This document shows, piece by piece, positions 29,497 to 41,900 of a stretch of 64,000 nucleotides of DNA. The stretch is from Tetmemena sp. SeJ-2015 (taxonomy: Eukaryota; Ciliophora; Spirotrichea; Sporadotrichida; Oxytrichidae). Numbering within the stretch: position 1 is the stretch's first letter; every line of letters begins with the position of its first letter. The notes under the pieces are model-generated. The model was not told the DNA's origin, searched no databases, and saw only the letters and a list, made by a program, of their open reading frames with translations. The stretch covers positions 146,847 through 210,846 of the forward strand of contig JAJKFJ010020978.1 in assembly GCA_027382625.1 (NCBI GenBank), read 5' to 3'. The position numbers were made by a program, and so were the translations under genes.

Positions 29497-30381
29497 ATGG
29501 CACTGCCTTCATTAAGACAGAGAAAGCACTATAATATAATAGCAAGTTTTTAAGAGCTCCTGAATTAGATTAGACAACGCTAAGTCAAAAACCTCTGCTA
29601 GTTAATCTAAGAGGAAGAAAAAAATTACTTTGGCTATCAATTTACTAAAGAAGAATACCAGTAAACTAGCCAGATAAGTTACTAAGCAGTGAGGACAAGT
29701 CAGTACCAAGCAAATAGAGCACCTTTACATCTCTATCTGAGTTTCCAAGAGGATTTTGGCAGCAATAATTTTTCCATTTTATCACACTATCCTGAGAGAG
29801 AATTCATTTATCAAGAGTTATAGATACAAAACTTGGGTGAGTCCTTCTTGCATGGTTTTGGAATTTAAAATGGCAAAAAATTTTCTAATTTAACACTCTA
29901 AAATATTCCCCGAAGAATTAATAAATTTTATCATCAAGGGATAAAAATAACAAGCAAGGGGATTAAATAATTGCCATTAATCTCTCAATCCTCACCAAAC
30001 CTTCTTTGGAGTCCTCTTCACATGTCCTTATATTTAGCTTTTTTCTAATTTATTAATCTTGTGTGTAACTTAAATTATGCAAATCTTTTAAAATAATATT
30101 TTAAATAAGAATATTTACTAAAATAAAGAAAGATTCAAGTATTATGTTTATTCAATAAAATATTTTAATTCAAAAAGTCTTCAAATTTCTGTATAAATTA
30201 TTTATTTAGGAATTAAATGAAGCAATAAATCAAAACAATCGTTTAAGAAAATAATTAAAAATTAATTTCAATTATAGCTTTTTATGTTTCATTCCATCTC
30301 GAAAAAATACTTTTATTCTTTAAATAGCCCAAGATATAAAGTGATTTTAATTTTCTGAGACTTATAAAACAAATAAAATGA
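29497..30381 (+). CDS. Uninterrupted 294-codon reading frame, unrecognised
   Basis: ATG 29497 to TGA 30379-30381 with no internal TGA, unusual at this AT content. The first 190 codons look truly coding (MALPSLRQRKHYNIIASFQE, YFGYQFTKEEYQQTSQ, LGESFLHGFGIQNGKKFSN). The last 100 codons become very AT-rich and could be an IES or 3' non-coding DNA read through by chance. No domain recognised. It points toward the channel gene cluster and may be a separate gene on its own macronuclear chromosome. Confidence 0.55.
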
Positions 30382-31390
30382 AAATTGGAGTAATATATAT
30401 TTATAAATCAGAATAAAATACTTCTTTTACGACTAATTTTCAATTGCATCAAAATGAATGACTCATATTGCAGTAAAATTTATTTTACAGCCACAGCCAT
30501 TTCAATTTCTTATTTATTTAGGATTCATAATTTTTATCTACTTTTTTATTTATTATATATCCCTATAAAATAAAAAGATAAATGAGCTGCTAACTTAATG
30601 ATTTCTTTTAATTATTGCTAAAATTGAATCGGAAGTAAATTAATAATAAATGCTTAAGATTTTAATCCATTATAAATTAGCATTTAATATAAAGTTATTC
30701 TCATTTTTATCCCTAATTTTCTAATTAAATTTTCAGTTTATATTGTTTAATCTCAGCTGATAATTTAACAACAACAAAATAATACAATTTTTAATATATT
30801 TTTTAAATTAACATTGCTAAATATTTAATGATAACAGCAATTTATCTCAAGTGATGCAATGAAACATTTAAAAGTCTAATTAAATAAAATTAACTTCATT
30901 TCTATTATGTAACTATAAAATTTAATATTGTTAAAATAGAAATAATTTTGAAAAAATAAAAAAAAAAATATTTGTTAGTTTAGGTTATAATACTTTTGAA
31001 TGTGACTTCTCAATCTCGCTTGGATAAATTATTTAAGTAAGAAGTATTCATTTAGTGTTATTTTATGATATTTTGAAAGAGAGTTGAAAAATAATAGGAC
31101 TTTATCCTTCTTGATATGTTTCTTAATTTTAACTATTATTGGAGTTGATGTCTTCGGCCATCAATTAAAAACAAATCAAACCAAATTTTTGTAAATTAAT
31201 TTTATTTCCAGATGAAGTCAATAGAACAACTACTCCTACTTTTGGATTGGATTTGATACCTATATTGTTCTATTTTAATAAAAATAATATAAACTTATTT
31301 AATTTAAATAAAATTTGAGTTAAAAATGAATCAGAAATGAAAATAAAATAATTAAAAGAGTTATTAAGACTAAAAATAATACAGTAGCTC
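30382..31390. other. AT-rich spacer
   Basis: Over 1 kb of very AT-rich sequence, no coding frame of note, no recognised repeat. Probably germline-limited. Confidence 0.5.
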
Positions 31391-32229
31391 ATGTGTTTAA
31401 TAATTATATTCACTTTCTTGTAATTATTTCTATTTTTACAATATCTATTTTAATTTTAACTATAATAAGAGACCACAACTCATGATGATTATAGTCGTTT
31501 TCAACTAAATTATGCGAGACGTGATAATCATAATTAATAGACCGCTGATAAAAGTTAAATGGACAATACTTATATAGAAGAGGGCGATGAGGTGAAGATA
31601 GAGTTTGCATAATAAGTAAATAAATTAAAATCTATATTTAAAGATACTTCTGTAAATTAAATTTAGATAACTTGGGAGAAGGAAGATAAAATATTAATTG
31701 ACATCAATCGAAAATATATATCAATGAATAATCTCCATTATCATATTCTAATTTGAACTCGAATAATAATTTAAGTAGAAAATTGAATGATCAAGATTAG
31801 GGTAGCCCTAATGACTTAATAGAGAAAGATAGAGGAGAAAATTTTTCTTAACTTTCTACAAATTGAGCTCATAATAATTAGGATGCTGGTTTAATTTATA
31901 AATAAGGAAAATCCAACATTTTTCCTTCATAGGAATCTATAAAAAAATAAGTTATAAGTTGCTATATAATAAGCTAAACTTATTAGTTTAATAAGAGTCT
32001 AAGAATATAAAAATGCTTAAATAAATAATTTTTTTAGCAAATGAAATTACCTTTTGAGTAATCAACTCAGCCCATATCTCTAAAATATAAGAGAGCAAAT
32101 TTTAAGGTATCTTCAAAGTATAAAGGGATTGAATTTTTTACATATTATCATGACTTAAAAATTTATTTTTTGAAGTAGAATTTTTCAAATCTAAACCTTA
32201 ATTCTCTAAATTAAAGATTATAACCCTGA
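31391..32229 (+). CDS. Small signal-peptide protein, IES-interrupted
   Basis: ATG 31391 starts a hydrophobic leader (MCLIIIFTFLQLFLFLQYLF) that predicts secretion or a membrane anchor. Then a polar region: IEEGDEVKIEFAQQVNKLKS and ITWEKEDKILIDINRKY. TGA at 31754 ends this frame; the next coding block (NNLSRKLNDQDQGSPNDLIE) is in another frame, so an IES lies near 31740-31765. A last block MKLPFEQSTQPISLKYKRAN runs to TGA 32227-32229, with one in-frame TGA near 31864. No family recognised. Similar leaders start channel copy B (54618) and the gene at 62689. Confidence 0.5.
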
Positions 32230-32919
32230 TAGGCTTCTTATTGTGAATTTTGAGCAAAGAATTAGGCTGTGATTTTGTAAACTTTCATAAAAAAAAGGGT
32301 GTCCAGGTAAGCCTTTAATATTTTTAGTCAATTCTAATAGTCATGGTTGTCTAATAAATTCATCATTACAATCAATCAAACAATGAATCCTACTACTATA
32401 TTACCTGAGAGAAATCTAAAGAAATTAAATTTTCCATTTTATTCTCCAATTTTTCATAATCTTTAGGGTACTTATTGCTTTAAGTTCTTAAAGAGAGAGA
32501 GGAAATAATATATTTAAATTTAAACTTTCTGGCATAAAAATGCATTAAGATACTTGTGTTAAGTTTTAAATAAAATTAGTCATTTTATTTTTCAAGGTGT
32601 TTTTGATTTATTAATTCTATCTTTTTCATTAATATTTTGTAAGAGTATAAGTATTTAAGATTTTTATATTTTAAAATATTTAGAATGAATCTTCTTCCTT
32701 TAATCCTTTAATCTTTCTCACTCTCAAGTCTGAAGTAATTTAACAAATTTGAGCTCTATAAATTATAGGCTCAAAATTTAAATATGAATTTTCTACATTT
32801 TTTCTCTGTTTAATAGTCTCCTATCATTTGTTGATTCTATTTGAATCTTTGTATAAATTGAAAGCGATATCTCAAATATATTATAAACCCTATTTATTTA
32901 TTTATTTATTTTATATTTT
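32230..32919. other. AT-rich spacer with short TTTA microsatellite
   Basis: No coding recognised. A (TTTA)n run lies just upstream of channel copy A, at about 32890-32910. Confidence 0.45.
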
Positions 32920-35900
32920 ATGTTTTATAGAATATAAATTATTTTTTTAATCAATAAAATGCTCGCAACTCACAAAGACGAGGATATTAAAATAGATCAA
33001 ATTTATAATCTATTAATCATTAAAGGCAATCATTAGAAGAAGAAAAAGAAGAAGAATAAGAAGAAGAAGAAGAATAAAAAGAACAAGAGCCACAATAATA
33101 GCAACAACAACAATAACAACCTGTAAAATAGGCTGCTGACCAAGGTATTTACGACTTAGCAAATCCTACCAATAAAGAAAAAAATCTAACAAATTTTATA
33201 GAAGATTTTCTGGCAGCGGATAATTTGATCGTATCAAGAGATTAAAAAGAAGTGACAAATTAAAATTAAAGTGCAATCGATTGGGAAAAGTATGACGACG
33301 TCCACAAATAAATAAATAATTTATTTTTTCTTCTACTTTTCAAATCGTAATAAGAACCTAATAAAGTAATAGACTTTAAAGATATTGAGCTAAAGAAACC
33401 TGCTTAAATTCCTATATTCTCAAAAGCATCTTACTATATAGTTGATTCGATACTTTACAATATCATTATATTTGTTGTTTTAGTAACAATCTTGAGATCA
33501 AGAAAGGAATATAAAATTTGAAATATTTTATAATTATTTATGATTAAGCGAATTTGAAGTCTTTGGAAATAAGCCTAAGGTATAAGATTCGATTTTGAAA
33601 AGCAATTAAATAGAATTGAAAGTTGATAAAAATATGAAAGGGGCTTAATATGTAGATTTAAAGAACTTAGAGTTCAATGATAATATGGAAATCTATGGTA
33701 TTTTATGTGCAGTGGAACTTGTGCTTTATCATCTCCCTCAGTTTATCAGAATAAAGACTATAAACCTTCCTATTAGTTACTTATAGAGTAATGCACAACT
33801 TTCAGTATCCTCTTAAAACAATAAGGTAAAATTTTATTAAATGAATTCAATAATTAATTCAATGAATAGCTTGAATGATTTTTGAAATTGTTCTAAAATT
33901 TAGGCCAGATAATTTATTTCATTTAGTCTTCCTCTAAAATCAGCTTAAACCTTTTTAAAATTTGAAACATATTTCTCTAAACGTTTGATAGCAACTAAAA
34001 TGATTCCATTATTGACACACTTTCATAATTTTGAGGCCTAGACATATTTAGAGTTTTATTTAAATAAAAAGTTAGCAAACTATCTCACTATTATTGATTT
34101 CCTATTTTACTAGTAGAATATATTATATTGAAAAGATTGCTTTACATGAAATCGATAAGGTAGCCTGGGCTTCGAACTCTGAATGCAAAAAGGCGATCAG
34201 AATACCGAGTTTTTTCCTTGGACAAAAATCTTGCAAATTTGTGTGATAAAAAGACAATAACCATTTTAAAACGAAGAATAAGTCGACTACTATACCTAAG
34301 AATTTAATGCAAAATCGCAGGTTGTTAAAATAAGAATGGTGAAGGTATTAAGCCCAGAGAGGATGATTTATATTACTTATCCAGTGAATAAATATATTTA
34401 AAACTTAGCCCCCCCCCCACTAATAATTTAATGGCAATTGGAACTACTTGTGATCTTCATCGGTGACTTGAATATGTCTAGAATAGATAAGAATACCAGA
34501 ATTTCAAACTCCACCACTTCAAGGTAATTGATCTCTCCTCAACTTTTAGCCACTTTTTAAAACCTAAACAAAATGGTGAGACAGATTAGTTTAACCCTAC
34601 TGATGTAATGATTTAATTTGAGAATTTTAGAGCTAGAGGTAGAATGAAATAAAGAGAGAATTTATCATAGCTATTGAAGAGGAAATTTAAGCAACTGTCT
34701 GCTAAAAGTAGTGGAGAGAGCACTGACCTTGAAGTGGTGGAGTTTGAAACTCTGGAATACTTATCTATTCTAGGCATGTTCAAGTCATCGATGAAGATCA
34801 CAAGTAGCCCCAACTGCCATTATATTATTAGTGGGGGGGGGCTAAGTTTTAAATATATTTAGTCACTGGAAAAGTAATATAAATCACCCTCTTTGGGTTT
34901 AATACCTTCACTATTCTTAATTTAACAACCTACGATTTTGCATTAAATTATTAGGTATGATAAGTATGGGTTTATTAATTTTGGATTCATTAACATCTAA
35001 TAATGGAACATCTTATTGTGCTATAATATAAGATCCTTTTTATATCAAGAATAACTGTATGTAAAATTTATAAACGAGAGCTAAGAAATTTTGCTCAAAT
35101 AGATTATTTCAGTGGGCACATATTCATCTTGATTCTTAATATATAATTTAGGTTTCAAGGATATTGAAGAGCTATGTTGCGAAAATGATCTTTTATGATT
35201 AAAATTTAATAATGACAAGGTTTTTTACCACAACCTTTTTTTTTTTTACCAACTTTAAGCTAAAACCAAAGGAGAGTTTGGTTATTTGAAAGTATAACGG
35301 AGTTGTCAAGTAAGTCTTATTAATGGAACAATTAATACCAGGCAGCAAAAACATTTCTTAGAGGCTGTGCAATTATGGTTGCAAATTTAATTAAATCTTG
35401 ATCTATTACATTGAATGAAGAGAGCAATAAAAAAAGCTATTTTCCAGTCTTAAATTTTTACCTAACGATGTCTTATGAAAAATTATTTAAGAAAAAGCTT
35501 ATTAGTTTCATAAACGGATTAAATAATTAACTATTTCGCTGATTATTAAAATTTCACTTTATTCAGATTCATTTCCCCAAAGTCGTCTATTTCATCAATA
35601 TCAATGGAGAATTTATCCCAAAAAATGTACAAAACGTGGCGCCTTAATTTATAAAAAATAATCTGTTATTTTTAGAGAATGTATTATATAGAAGAATTAA
35701 TTAGAACTAAACCGATAAAATGTATAAGATCACAGTTTAATTACCTCTTCATCATGATGAAATAAAACTTAAGAATTCCTCATTCTGTCGTTTAGAATTT
35801 ATAATTATAAATAAAAATTATATTTTACAAATTTAATATATGCATTACTGCAGGTTCTCTAATCATATTTAGAAAGTATTTTGCCTTATTACCCCGATCA

Positions 35901-38900
35901 TTCAAATTAATTAAAAGTATATTACTAGTATCACAATATCATTGTATTCTTCCAATTGTATTTTGTTTTGCATATAAAAATTCTGACTCACAAAAAAAGA
36001 TGCAAGCTAAATATTCTTAAAAAGTGAACATGATTTTAGAATAATAAGAGTACTGAAATTTATGCCATTAACTGTCACTGATTAATTTCTATTTTTATTT
36101 AATTGAGAAATTTATTCTATTTTAAATGTATTCTGAATCATATTCTTTTCTTCTTTAACTTTAAAACTCTAATTAATTTTAAGAGAGCTTCAAAGCATTC
36201 AGATAAACAGTGTCCTTTAAAATCAAAACCACATTTATTTATAACTCTAGCTGAGAATTTGGGGGTGTCTTTTCTGGAGTTTAAAATTTTATAGAAAGTT
36301 ATATAAACAGAAATCAATATTGACGCTTATTTTATAGGACGAGTTCTTTTAAAACTTTTAATTATGAGAAGATTTTCAAATCTCAATAGTATAAAATTTA
36401 ATTTTACTTAATGATTAGTTGTGTTAAGAAAGCAGATTCAGCTTCTGATATAGAGCTCATTCGATATCTTGTCAAAATTAATATGATCTTCTTCATCTCC
36501 AACCATCTTAACAGGGTTCTTCAGCTGCGAGATATAATTAGAGTAAAATTTCTGCATCTTAAATAATGATCTTGACTAGGATTGTCTCAAATATAGCTCA
36601 GTAATAAGCTCTCCCACAATAAAGTAAAACAAAATAAATTATGATAAGCTAATATTTGATTGAATAAAGTATTTATATTTAAATTGGAGTCACATCAACT
36701 TTTACTCATTAAATCCATGCTGTTTTTGTAGATAAAATTAATATTGATTTTTTATTCCTTTAAATTCTTGGCTATTTATTTAAGTCGTCTCAAAATTTTC
36801 GATTAAAATTATAATGATAAAATTTTAAATAGCAAACTAATTTTGTTTATTTTCTATTTAAACTTCATCAATCATCAAGATAAATCCAAATATTTGATAA
36901 TTATTTTTATTGAAAAAATTGGCCAAAAAAAATCAAAAATTAGCCTCGTAAATTTAATTTATTTCAAGAAAGCTCCAAAATTTTACTAAAAATATGATTA
37001 GAAAATAAATAAACAAGGATGGATTGTAATTATTCTTCATTTTGAAAGTTAAACCACTGCACACGAGTCAGATATATTACGTGCACTGATTCTCATAATC
37101 TACTTCTTCATCTTCTGAAATTAGGTCGCAAATAACATAGAGATGAGGCTCTTCAATACTAAATTTACAAGAATGTAAATTTCATATTTCTTCATAAGAA
37201 TAGTATAACTTTTAATTAAATTTGAGGCACTTCAATTGATCTTTGATTTTATTCAAAATTTAATTTACAAACTAATTCAAATCTCAATAAATTTTCAACT
37301 TCTATATATTAATAGCTACTGATTAGTTAAAGTTTTATTTAAAAAATGAATTTATTAAAGTAATCAAGGAAAATTTTTTCATTTTTGTGAAAAGAAATGT
37401 GGACAGATCTCTACTAAGAAATTTTTAGTTTACAAACTCTAAACCAGGATTATTGTATAGCTCAAACACTGCTACTCTATCAAAACTTCTCCTTCTTATA
37501 AATGATATAAAATTTTATACCTAACCAAATGATATTTTATCAAGAACATACATTTGAAACAGCCTCATATTTGGATGTTAGAACATTTATTTTTAAAATA
37601 AATTTAGGAATTTATTCATAAAAAAGTATCAATTCGTCGGGGAGCATAAAAATTTTGTCAGATTTTTCTTATAGAGATGTTATGTATGTCAAATTAGAGT
37701 GCAAGCAATTAGGTTTAAAATTAAAGTCCTGGCCACTTGCTAAATTTAAAGATTTTAACTCTCCTTTCTTTAAAAATATCCCTCGCAATAATAATGTTTC
37801 ATTTAAAATAAGTTAAGATCCCAATTAAAATATATTGCTGCATATCTCTATCCTTTTGTGATCTAGTAATCCCTTGGAAAATTTTGGAAAACCCAAAAAA
37901 GGGAAGGGAAGGGTTATTGAAAATTCTTTTTAAAATTTTCAAAAAGGGAATCCTCCCTTTTGGTAATAGCAACATTGCTATTGAGAAGGATATTTTTCAA
38001 CTATAGGAAGGTTTAAACCTTTTAATCTGATAATGGTCAGACCTTTATTTTTATACCAAGTTTTCAAAAATCTGATATTTCAACTATCACATCTCTATTT
38101 GAAAAATATGTCGGGTATATTTTACTCTCCATTAAATTATTTCATTGATTCAATTTTGCTATCTTTTTTAATTAAATTTTCATCTATCATAAAAATTAAG
38201 TTATTAAATATTGTGAATTATTTTTTCTATTATCTATTATGAATGTTAATTTAGATAATTAGAATAACTTTATGAGAAGCCTAAAAAAAGATTTTAGCAT
38301 ATTAATATGTTTTAAATTTTAAATTAAATAATTTGTTTTAACAATACTGAGCACTACTTTTTATATACAACAAAAATATGGTAAAAATAATTTTTTTATT
38401 GAATTGAAATAATTTATTTCATTTTTGAGTTTTGATCGTGATCTTCAAAGAAACTTTCCCAATAAACATTATTGGAGCAGTTTTTATTATAACTAAATAT
38501 TTATTTGTCATTTTGAATTAAAATAGCAGCATAACTTGGATCTGGAAATGACTATAAGAGCCTGAGAAGGTTAATATTTGCAAAAGAAAGATGGATTGAT
38601 GTTTCAAAATAATTCTAGATAAACTAATACATAGAAAGAGTCTAGGTAGAAGATACAGACACTGCTGATGCTTAAGACCAGGCATTCCAATTAAATTTTA
38701 ATTAGTATTAAATACTTCCAAAGAACTTCCACAGTCTATGGTTCAAAAGATCACCGCAATTATTATCTAACGAGCCAAGCAGCTTCTAGAAGACTTAGGG
38801 AACCCATTAAAGTGAAGTTATTGAAATATTTATGCTAATTAAAAAGCAGGTATTTATAGCCAATGAGAGGAACGTAATTTTCCTTAAAGATTTTGGAGAA

Positions 38901-41900
38901 GAAACTGAATAGGAGGAGTATTTCATCTTAAGTAAGAATGATAATGAAGTGGAGATAGTTGATAGGAATTAAAGTTCAAAGGGAAAGTTAAATGCAAATT
39001 ATCTTAATTAATTTATTCAAGAAAGATAAACTAAGATGAGACAAAGAAATTTGAGGAATACAGGCATTTAACTTATCAACATCTAAATACTCTTCTTGTT
39101 AAATACTCAAAATGAGCATTATTTATGCAAGAATTTATTTATACAAGTATGATTCAAATATTTGGAATAACAGGATCAAAGCAATAAAGATTCATCTAAG
39201 TGGAAATTGCGAATAAATTGAACTTGGAACTTAAAAAGAAACTCATTTTTTGAGAATCATACATGACTTTTAAAGTTAACCCAAAAAGACATTCAAGACT
39301 CTTTAAACTGCTGGTTAGTGAAAATTTATATTTTCATATAAACTTATAGGTAATAATATAAAAAGAATAGTAAAAGATTATTTACAATTTTCAAAATAGA
39401 AATGCAATATTTTGAGTCGTATTATATATCGCTTTAACTTTTGAAGTAATTTAATTTAAATGTATATTAGAGCCGAAAATGCTACAATAAAATAACAATT
39501 AAGTTAAATTTTAAACCTTAGTTGTATAAAAAAGAGTCTATAATAAGAAAGCATTTTTCCTCAAAGTCGCTTTAGAAGCATAAAACTTAAAATAAAAAGC
39601 TTTGAATTGAGTACTTTTTAGCATTAGAGAAAAATATTTCAATAAAAACTATTAGTTTCTCCCAAATCAAATAGTATTAAACTCAGACATCGAATGACTA
39701 TGCTTTTGAACTCAGACACTTAAATTCTTAATGATCTTAATAAATCTGGCAGGAGCTGGTACTTCCTATAATATTTGAAGGAAAATCAATAAATTTAAGG
39801 GCCCTCAAAAAAATAGATGTTTTTAGCTTTTAAATTTTTTTTCAATTTCTCTCATTTGACGTGTTTCTATTTTTTCTTTTTTACTCCCTTTTTTTTAATC
39901 TATCTATCCTATATTAGTGCTAATCTGAAATGAAATTTTGGAATGATGAAACTCTGTAGATGTTTGTTTTCAATTTATTTTGCTTTTATTTAAAATAAAT
40001 GCCTTTAATTTCAATTTCGAAACCTAAAAGCTAGAGATATTTAAAGCCTCTCAAAAAGTAGAAAACGTGGTTTAATTAATTGTGTTTGAAGCATCAGCTG
40101 GAGCAGGATGTGGTCTGAACGCAAAATGCTAAAAATACTTGAAATAGTAACAATTTTAGATGCTTTTATTTTAACTTTCTATGTTTGAGTGAAAAAAATG
40201 AATAGCTTGAGCTAACCATGTAATTCTATTGATAATATTATTTATTTTATATTCTTACCCTTAGAATAGAATTATAAAGATGTCGAAAGCACTCTTACAA
40301 AATACAAAATAAATTATTAAATAAGGCTAAATATAATTAAGGAATTTAAAAGAGGAGAAAACTAAAGATATTTGATCTCATAAGACTTTTAAGCCAAAAT
40401 AGAAGAAAAAAACTCATTTAAAAATGTCCAGTATTTAAATTAAATTAAAGAGTAACCCAATAAGTAAATAAATAAAACGATATCGTTTTTAAAGCACTTG
40501 TAAACTCATGAAGTCATCCGTGCCTATTATCAGCTCTCTTAAAGGAGAAATCCGATTGATGAAAGCATAATAGTTGCTTTATTACCTTCTGAGCATTAAT
40601 TGTTGTTGAACGACATTAAGTAAAAAGCTTTTGTTGATTAAGAAATAATATAGGCATCTTAGCAGGTCAAAGGCACTCCATTGCGTTTAATGACTCCTTA
40701 AAATGACATACTGCAGAATAAAGCCAGTGGTCTAGGAAAAAATTTTATCACCGTAAATGTGAAATCAGTTTCAAACTGCATATGCTAACATTTACTTCCA
40801 GATTTAATTCATAATTTAACTGCCACCTTTTCTTTTTTTGTGAGCTCTGCTAAAAATTAAAATGACAAGAAATACCTCCATCAAAAAAAGGAAAAAAACG
40901 GTGTTCTCATAATAAAGCTAAATTTAGGCCAGCATAGAAGCTTGGCTACTAATTATCTAAAATTTAATTTTTAATTTAAAGAGTACCTTTTTCCAAAACC
41001 AAAACCCTCATAAAAACTTCTTCAAATCCATCTCTCCGACTTCTCACAATAAAAACTCTCTAACTCGATTTTTTAAAAAAAATAAATGCCATATTTTCCC
41101 CTTATTATCATAGGAATTTATGGAAAATTATTAAGGTCAAATTGGAGAGTTTTTTGCTGAGAGAAAGCAGAGAGAGAATTTTTATAAGTATTTTGAAGCT
41201 TTTATGAGGGTTTTAGTTTTGAAAATGGTATTATAAACCCGTAACTTTTTATTAAGTCCCCTATAATGGCTAATAGGGGTAAGTGATAAAATATGTTTAC
41301 TTATATCGGGCCTGGAAGCCAAAGAGAATAATATTTTTCGAAAGTAGGTCTGTTGAGACTAGAATAATCAAACTTCTCGAATAAAGATTCTTTCGAGCAT
41401 GTGATGCAAAAGGATAGTCATTTTTAGGGAGATATATTTGAGGATAAACAACGGTCAATATCAAAGTTCATGTTACTTGTACTTCTAGCAGGTGAATTAA
41501 CTTTTTAGACTTTTATTATTTTTCCCAACTAACTAAGAGAGGAAGAGATTTATGGAACTGCAATATTTGATGAGCTCAGAGAAATCAGCGAAATGGGAAA
41601 GTCTATTTGTTTTGTCAAAAGTAGGGCGGTTACATGGCTGTCTATGTAGCTTATTTGCAGAAAAAGAGGATGCAATTAGAGTCTAATAAATTTACTCATC
41701 TGTTTCTCTCTGATATTCAAAGTTTTCCTTTCCATTATAAATTCTAAATTATTTCACTCTTCTCATTTCCACCAATACTTCAGCATAATAATAGTCATAC
41801 TAAAACTACATTAAATACATAGTAAAGCGTTCATTATACTCGAAAAGACTTTTTTTTAATAAAAACTTCTCTTTTTTTTAATAAGTGCAGTAAACTAAGA

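Noticed and set aside
34613..34813. Stand-alone 66-codon minus-strand gene with FIDDLNMP
   Set aside because: It begins inside one arm of a palindrome, has no gene context and loses dynein similarity after the motif; treated as a fragment.
34400..34845. C/G homopolymers as telomere-like C4A4 ends of a TBE element
   Set aside because: The runs are pure C or G of 9-11 without the A4 spacer, and no transposase, zinc-finger kinase or other TBE gene was seen nearby.
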